From: Micromonosporaceae bacterium
GTDB lineage: Bacteria > Actinomycetota > Actinomycetes > Mycobacteriales > Micromonosporaceae
Length of the DNA: 56,487 nt
Direction: 5' to 3'
Assembly: GCA_020027875.1 (NCBI GenBank)
Contig: JAHRHA010000021.1
Location: 1 to 56,487 of the forward strand
Shown here: positions 54,262 through 56,487 of the stretch, piece by piece
Position numbering within the stretch: the first letter of the stretch is position 1
Layout of the letters: each line of letters starts with the position of its first letter
Position numbers and translations under genes: made by a program
The notes under the pieces: generated by a model
What the model was told of the DNA's origin: nothing
The model's input: only the letters and a program-made list of their open reading frames with translations
Database searches by the model: none

Positions 54262-55194
54262 TCAGACCATAATGGCGTACACCACGATGTTGTCCCGATA
54301 GGACAGAAGCGACCGGTCGAAGTCACCACCGCAGGTGATCAGGCGTAGCTCCGCGCCCGGCGTCGGTCGATAGACCTTGTCCGTCGGGAACTGGTCCTTC
54401 GGGTATCGCTCGACCGTGGTCACCCGGAACGTGATCCACTCCCCGCCACGCTGGATCTCGACCGCATCCCCGGACCGCAGCGTATGTAGGTCGTAGAAGA
54501 CGGCGGCGCCGTTGAACGAGTCGACGTGGCCCGCCACGACCGCCGCACCCACGTCGCCGGGCACGACCCCCTCGGCGTACCAACCCGCCTGTTCGTAGGA
54601 CTTCGGCGGCTGCAGTTTGCCGTGCGCGTCGAGGGCAAGGACCTGCAGCGCGGTCTCCACCTCGATCGACCGTATCCGCAACCGGGTAGGCGAGCCGGAC
54701 GGTACCGGCCGAACACACGGGTCGAACACGCAGGCCGCGCCCTCATACAGCGGCGATGCCTCGGTACCGACCCTGGTACCGGCCTCCACGCGCGCGCCAG
54801 CGGGCGGAACCTGCTGTACGACGACGGCCGCAACGGCGATGACAACGGCCACCGCGCTGAGCCACGCCGCGATCTCGAACCGCCGGTAGATCGCCCGGCG
54901 CCAGCGCCGGCGATATCCGTACATCTTGGAGTGTCGAATCGGCCGAGGCGAGCCCGCTCGGCGCGGCGGCGTGACAGCGGATGTCGGTGATGCCGAGGTC
55001 GGCACCACGAATGTCGGCACTACGAATGTCGGCACTACGAATGTCGGCCCTACGAATGTCGACGGTGGAGATGTCGGCGGTGGGGCGCCGGTGGACGCTT
55101 GTGGCCGGGACAGATCGTGCACGACGCGTGGGGGATCTGGGTCGAGCCCCTGCGGTGGGCGGGCGACCCCAACGTAGCGGTGCTCCAGGGTCAC
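54262..55194 (-). CDS. Class F-like sortase with Val/Pro/Thr repeat linker
   Basis: 310 aa. N-terminal cytoplasmic or disordered part with FVVPT repeats (residues about 47-65), a single transmembrane helix (about 108-128), then the sortase domain: catalytic His in VAGHVDS, Cys in LRLITCGGDFD and Arg in SYRDN. GTG start overlaps the stop of the DUF4397 gene (55191-55194). Sortases attach proteins to the cell wall; the adjacent DUF4397 protein has a C-terminal helix but I see no LPxTG-type motif in it. The long Pro-rich segment before the membrane anchor is unusual. Confidence 0.85.
   Translation of the reverse strand: MTLEHRYVGVARPPQGLDPDPPRVVHDLSRPQASTGAPPPTSPPSTFVGPTFVVPTFVVPTFVVPTSASPTSAVTPPRRAGSPRPIRHSKMYGYRRRWRRAIYRRFEIAAWLSAVAVVIAVAAVVVQQVPPAGARVEAGTRVGTEASPLYEGAACVFDPCVRPVPSGSPTRLRIRSIEVETALQVLALDAHGKLQPPKSYEQAGWYAEGVVPGDVGAAVVAGHVDSFNGAAVFYDLHTLRSGDAVEIQRGGEWITFRVTTVERYPKDQFPTDKVYRPTPGAELRLITCGGDFDRSLLSYRDNIVVYAIMV
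55001..55060. repeat. 15-bp minisatellite in the sortase gene
   Basis: Four units of GGCACTACGAATGTC (last one GGCCCTACGAATGTC), encoding FVVPT-type repeats on the minus strand. Confidence 0.88.
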
Positions 55195-56072
55195 GACCGG
55201 CGGCTGGCCATCCGCCGCATGCGAAGCGCGATCGCGAGCAGGCCCATGACCACGACGAGCCCAACCCCGACCATCGCCAGTGGGTTGACCGTCGAGAAGG
55301 TGCCGCCGGCTCCGGTCGCAACGCCGCCGTCAGGCGCCGTCTCCCCGCCGCGCGCGTCGGCCCGCAGCTGCAACCTCAGGCCGTTTGGCCCGTCGAGAAC
55401 CAGTAGCGAGTACACGCTTCCCCCGTCCAGGTTGGCGCTGAGGGTTGTCACGTCGGACGAACCGTTGGGCTTGAGCTGCAGCGTCCAGAGCCCAGGCTCC
55501 ACTACCTGGTAGTCGGTCGTCGACGAGAACGTGACCGCCGTCGCGATCGGTTCGCCGTTGGCGAGCCCCACGTCGAGGATGGGGGCTCCGACCGAAGCCT
55601 GGATGACCCTGACCTTGGACTTGTCGGCCGGGGGTCGGGTCAAGTCGTCGACGAAGACCTTCAACCCGATGACCGCGTGCTTTCCCACTCCTGCGACCGT
55701 GTACGCGCCGCCCGCCTCAACCGTCGCCTGGGTGCTCAGCGTCGGCGGCACCGACGGAGCCTGGCCCTCCAGGCGCATCGCTATCCCGTACGTGCCCACG
55801 GGGACGGCGAGGTAGTTCGACATGACGCCGTAACCGACGTGCCGGAAGATCTGCTCCTTGAACGAGCTGTCGCCAAGCTTTGATACGTAGACGTCCACCT
55901 TGGGGGTATCGGGGGAGAGGTGGGCGAGTCGAACATATCCGACGGGAGCATCCTCGGCAGCCGCCGGCGTCGCCGCCGCGAACGAGACGCCCAGGGCAGC
56001 CAGGACGGCCAACGGAAGTGCCACTGTCCTGCGGATGGGGCCGCTCATCCGATGCGGGTTTGGATAGGTCAC
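55191..56072 (-). CDS. DUF4397 secreted/surface protein
   Basis: 293 aa from GTG 56072 with TAGGAGG 6 nt upstream. Signal peptide (VALPLAVLAALGVSFAAATPAAAED, about 16-40), then a DUF4397 beta-rich region with VGYVRLAHLSPDTPKVDVYV and a second half-repeat VRVIQASVGAPILDVGLANG. A C-terminal transmembrane helix (PLAMVGVGLVVVMGLLAIALRMRRMA) and short basic tail follow. Likely anchored at the surface and possibly a sortase substrate; upstream partner of the sortase gene by 4-nt overlap. Confidence 0.85.
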   Translation of the reverse strand: MTYPNPHRMSGPIRRTVALPLAVLAALGVSFAAATPAAAEDAPVGYVRLAHLSPDTPKVDVYVSKLGDSSFKEQIFRHVGYGVMSNYLAVPVGTYGIAMRLEGQAPSVPPTLSTQATVEAGGAYTVAGVGKHAVIGLKVFVDDLTRPPADKSKVRVIQASVGAPILDVGLANGEPIATAVTFSSTTDYQVVEPGLWTLQLKPNGSSDVTTLSANLDGGSVYSLLVLDGPNGLRLQLRADARGGETAPDGGVATGAGGTFSTVNPLAMVGVGLVVVMGLLAIALRMRRMASRRS

Positions 56073-56303
56073 GACCGACCTCCTACGAGCCCGAGGGTTG
56101 TCTCTAAAACCAATTACCCGTGCCACCGTGCCCGCACTCGGCCCAAATAGCAAGATGCAGAGTCACCTATTTGACCGTACGGATACCACGAGTGTGACCA
56201 GCAGGTCCCAGCGGCCGGTACGGGTCGACCGCGACCGCCACTGTTCTGCGCTAGCCGTAGGCTGGGGCCAGGCGAGCACAAGCGAAAGAGTGAAAGGTCA
56301 ACG

Positions 56304-56487
56304 ATGCGCCAGGAGTGGCATCAATTCCGCGATCCCGGGTTCGAAATTGGACGCCCAACGGCGGATTCAGCCGAAGTAGAGGCCCTGGGTCTGGACCATT
56401 GGCGGACTTTGCCGCGGGCCCAGACACCTCCGTGGCCCGATCAGGAGACGGTCGACGAGGTGTGTTCGGTGCTCAACGTCGTGCCGT
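56304..56487 (+). CDS. aroG: Class II DAHP synthase, N-terminal part (cut by window end)
   Basis: About 61 codons from ATG 56304 (AAAGG about 8 nt upstream). LDHWRTLPRAQTPPWPDQE then TVDEVCSVLNVVP matches the N-terminus of class II 3-deoxy-7-phosphoheptulonate synthases, the entry enzyme of aromatic amino acid synthesis (Rv2178c in M. tuberculosis, from memory). Partial: only the first of the enzyme's segments is present, so catalytic residues cannot be checked. Confidence 0.75.
   Translation, partial: MRQEWHQFRDPGFEIGRPTADSAEVEALGLDHWRTLPRAQTPPWPDQETVDEVCSVLNVVP

Noticed and set aside
56335..56352. GGGTTCGAAAT resembling a tRNA T-loop
   Set aside because: No acceptor or anticodon stems around it, and it lies in the DAHP synthase reading frame.

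Overview
The window is about 56 kb of high-GC DNA from an actinomycete. Three things support this: a qcrCAB/ctaE/ctaC/ctaF block for the actinobacterial bc1-aa3 supercomplex, a PimB'-like mannosyltransferase, and frequent GTG/TTG starts with 4-base stop/start overlaps. Gene order broadly follows the Mycobacterium tuberculosis stretch Rv2178c-Rv2205c as I remember it: glycerate kinase, erpA, adoK, ctaC, qcrBAC, ctaE, trpD, DnaQ/UvrC-like fusion, pimB', fadD15, SRPBCC protein, plsC-like acyltransferase, oligoribonuclease-like exonuclease, class II DAHP synthase. Extra genes lie between these. A Micromonosporales-type organism is my best guess, but the family cannot be fixed from sequence alone.

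Layout. 0-8 kb: murA (minus), nadA (minus), glycerate kinase, erpA, exonuclease III, adenosine-kinase-like PfkB protein, and a TusA/cysteine desulfurase pair (minus). 8-16.4 kb: respiratory block with ctaC and ctaF (plus), a secreted phospholipase A2 (minus), the overlapping qcrC-qcrA-qcrB operon with ctaE upstream (minus), then a CtaG-like assembly protein and a receiver-like protein (plus). ctaD (oxidase subunit I) is not in the window. 16.5-25 kb: trpD, a DUF6891-like protein, alpha/beta hydrolase, aldehyde dehydrogenase, Uma2-type protein, AsnC-type sensor domain, nucleotidyltransferase/NUDIX pair, and a RelA/SpoT homolog whose synthetase half looks degenerate. 25-38 kb: DnaQ/UvrC-like fusion, NYN protein, M48 protease, PimB'-like transferase, HIT protein, two-component pair, FadD, SDR, alpha-methylacyl-CoA racemase and SRPBCC protein. 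38.2-38.9 kb: a dead IS607-type element. 38.9-45.5 kb: lysine-rich protein, ROK glucokinase, EEP-family protein, flavin monooxygenase with an alpha/beta hydrolase lacking the nucleophilic serine, membrane protein, acyltransferase. 45.5-50 kb: a large class III cyclase/ATPase directly downstream of a Crp/Fnr regulator. 50-56.5 kb: DUF1028 protein, exoribonuclease AS-like protein, phosphofructokinase, proC, DUF2203 protein, a sortase/DUF4397 operon, and the start of a class II DAHP synthase cut by the window end.

The most unusual non-coding signal is a family of dispersed intergenic palindromes. There are five near-complete copies and one part copy, each with arms around the core TCGATCATGACCT and a conserved flank ending GATCTTG. 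One copy supplies the stop codon of the cyclase gene and another abuts the proC ribosome binding site. Several proteins also carry young in-frame 15-27 bp minisatellites. Nothing resembles a complete new defence or biosynthetic system; the repeat family is the best candidate for something undescribed.
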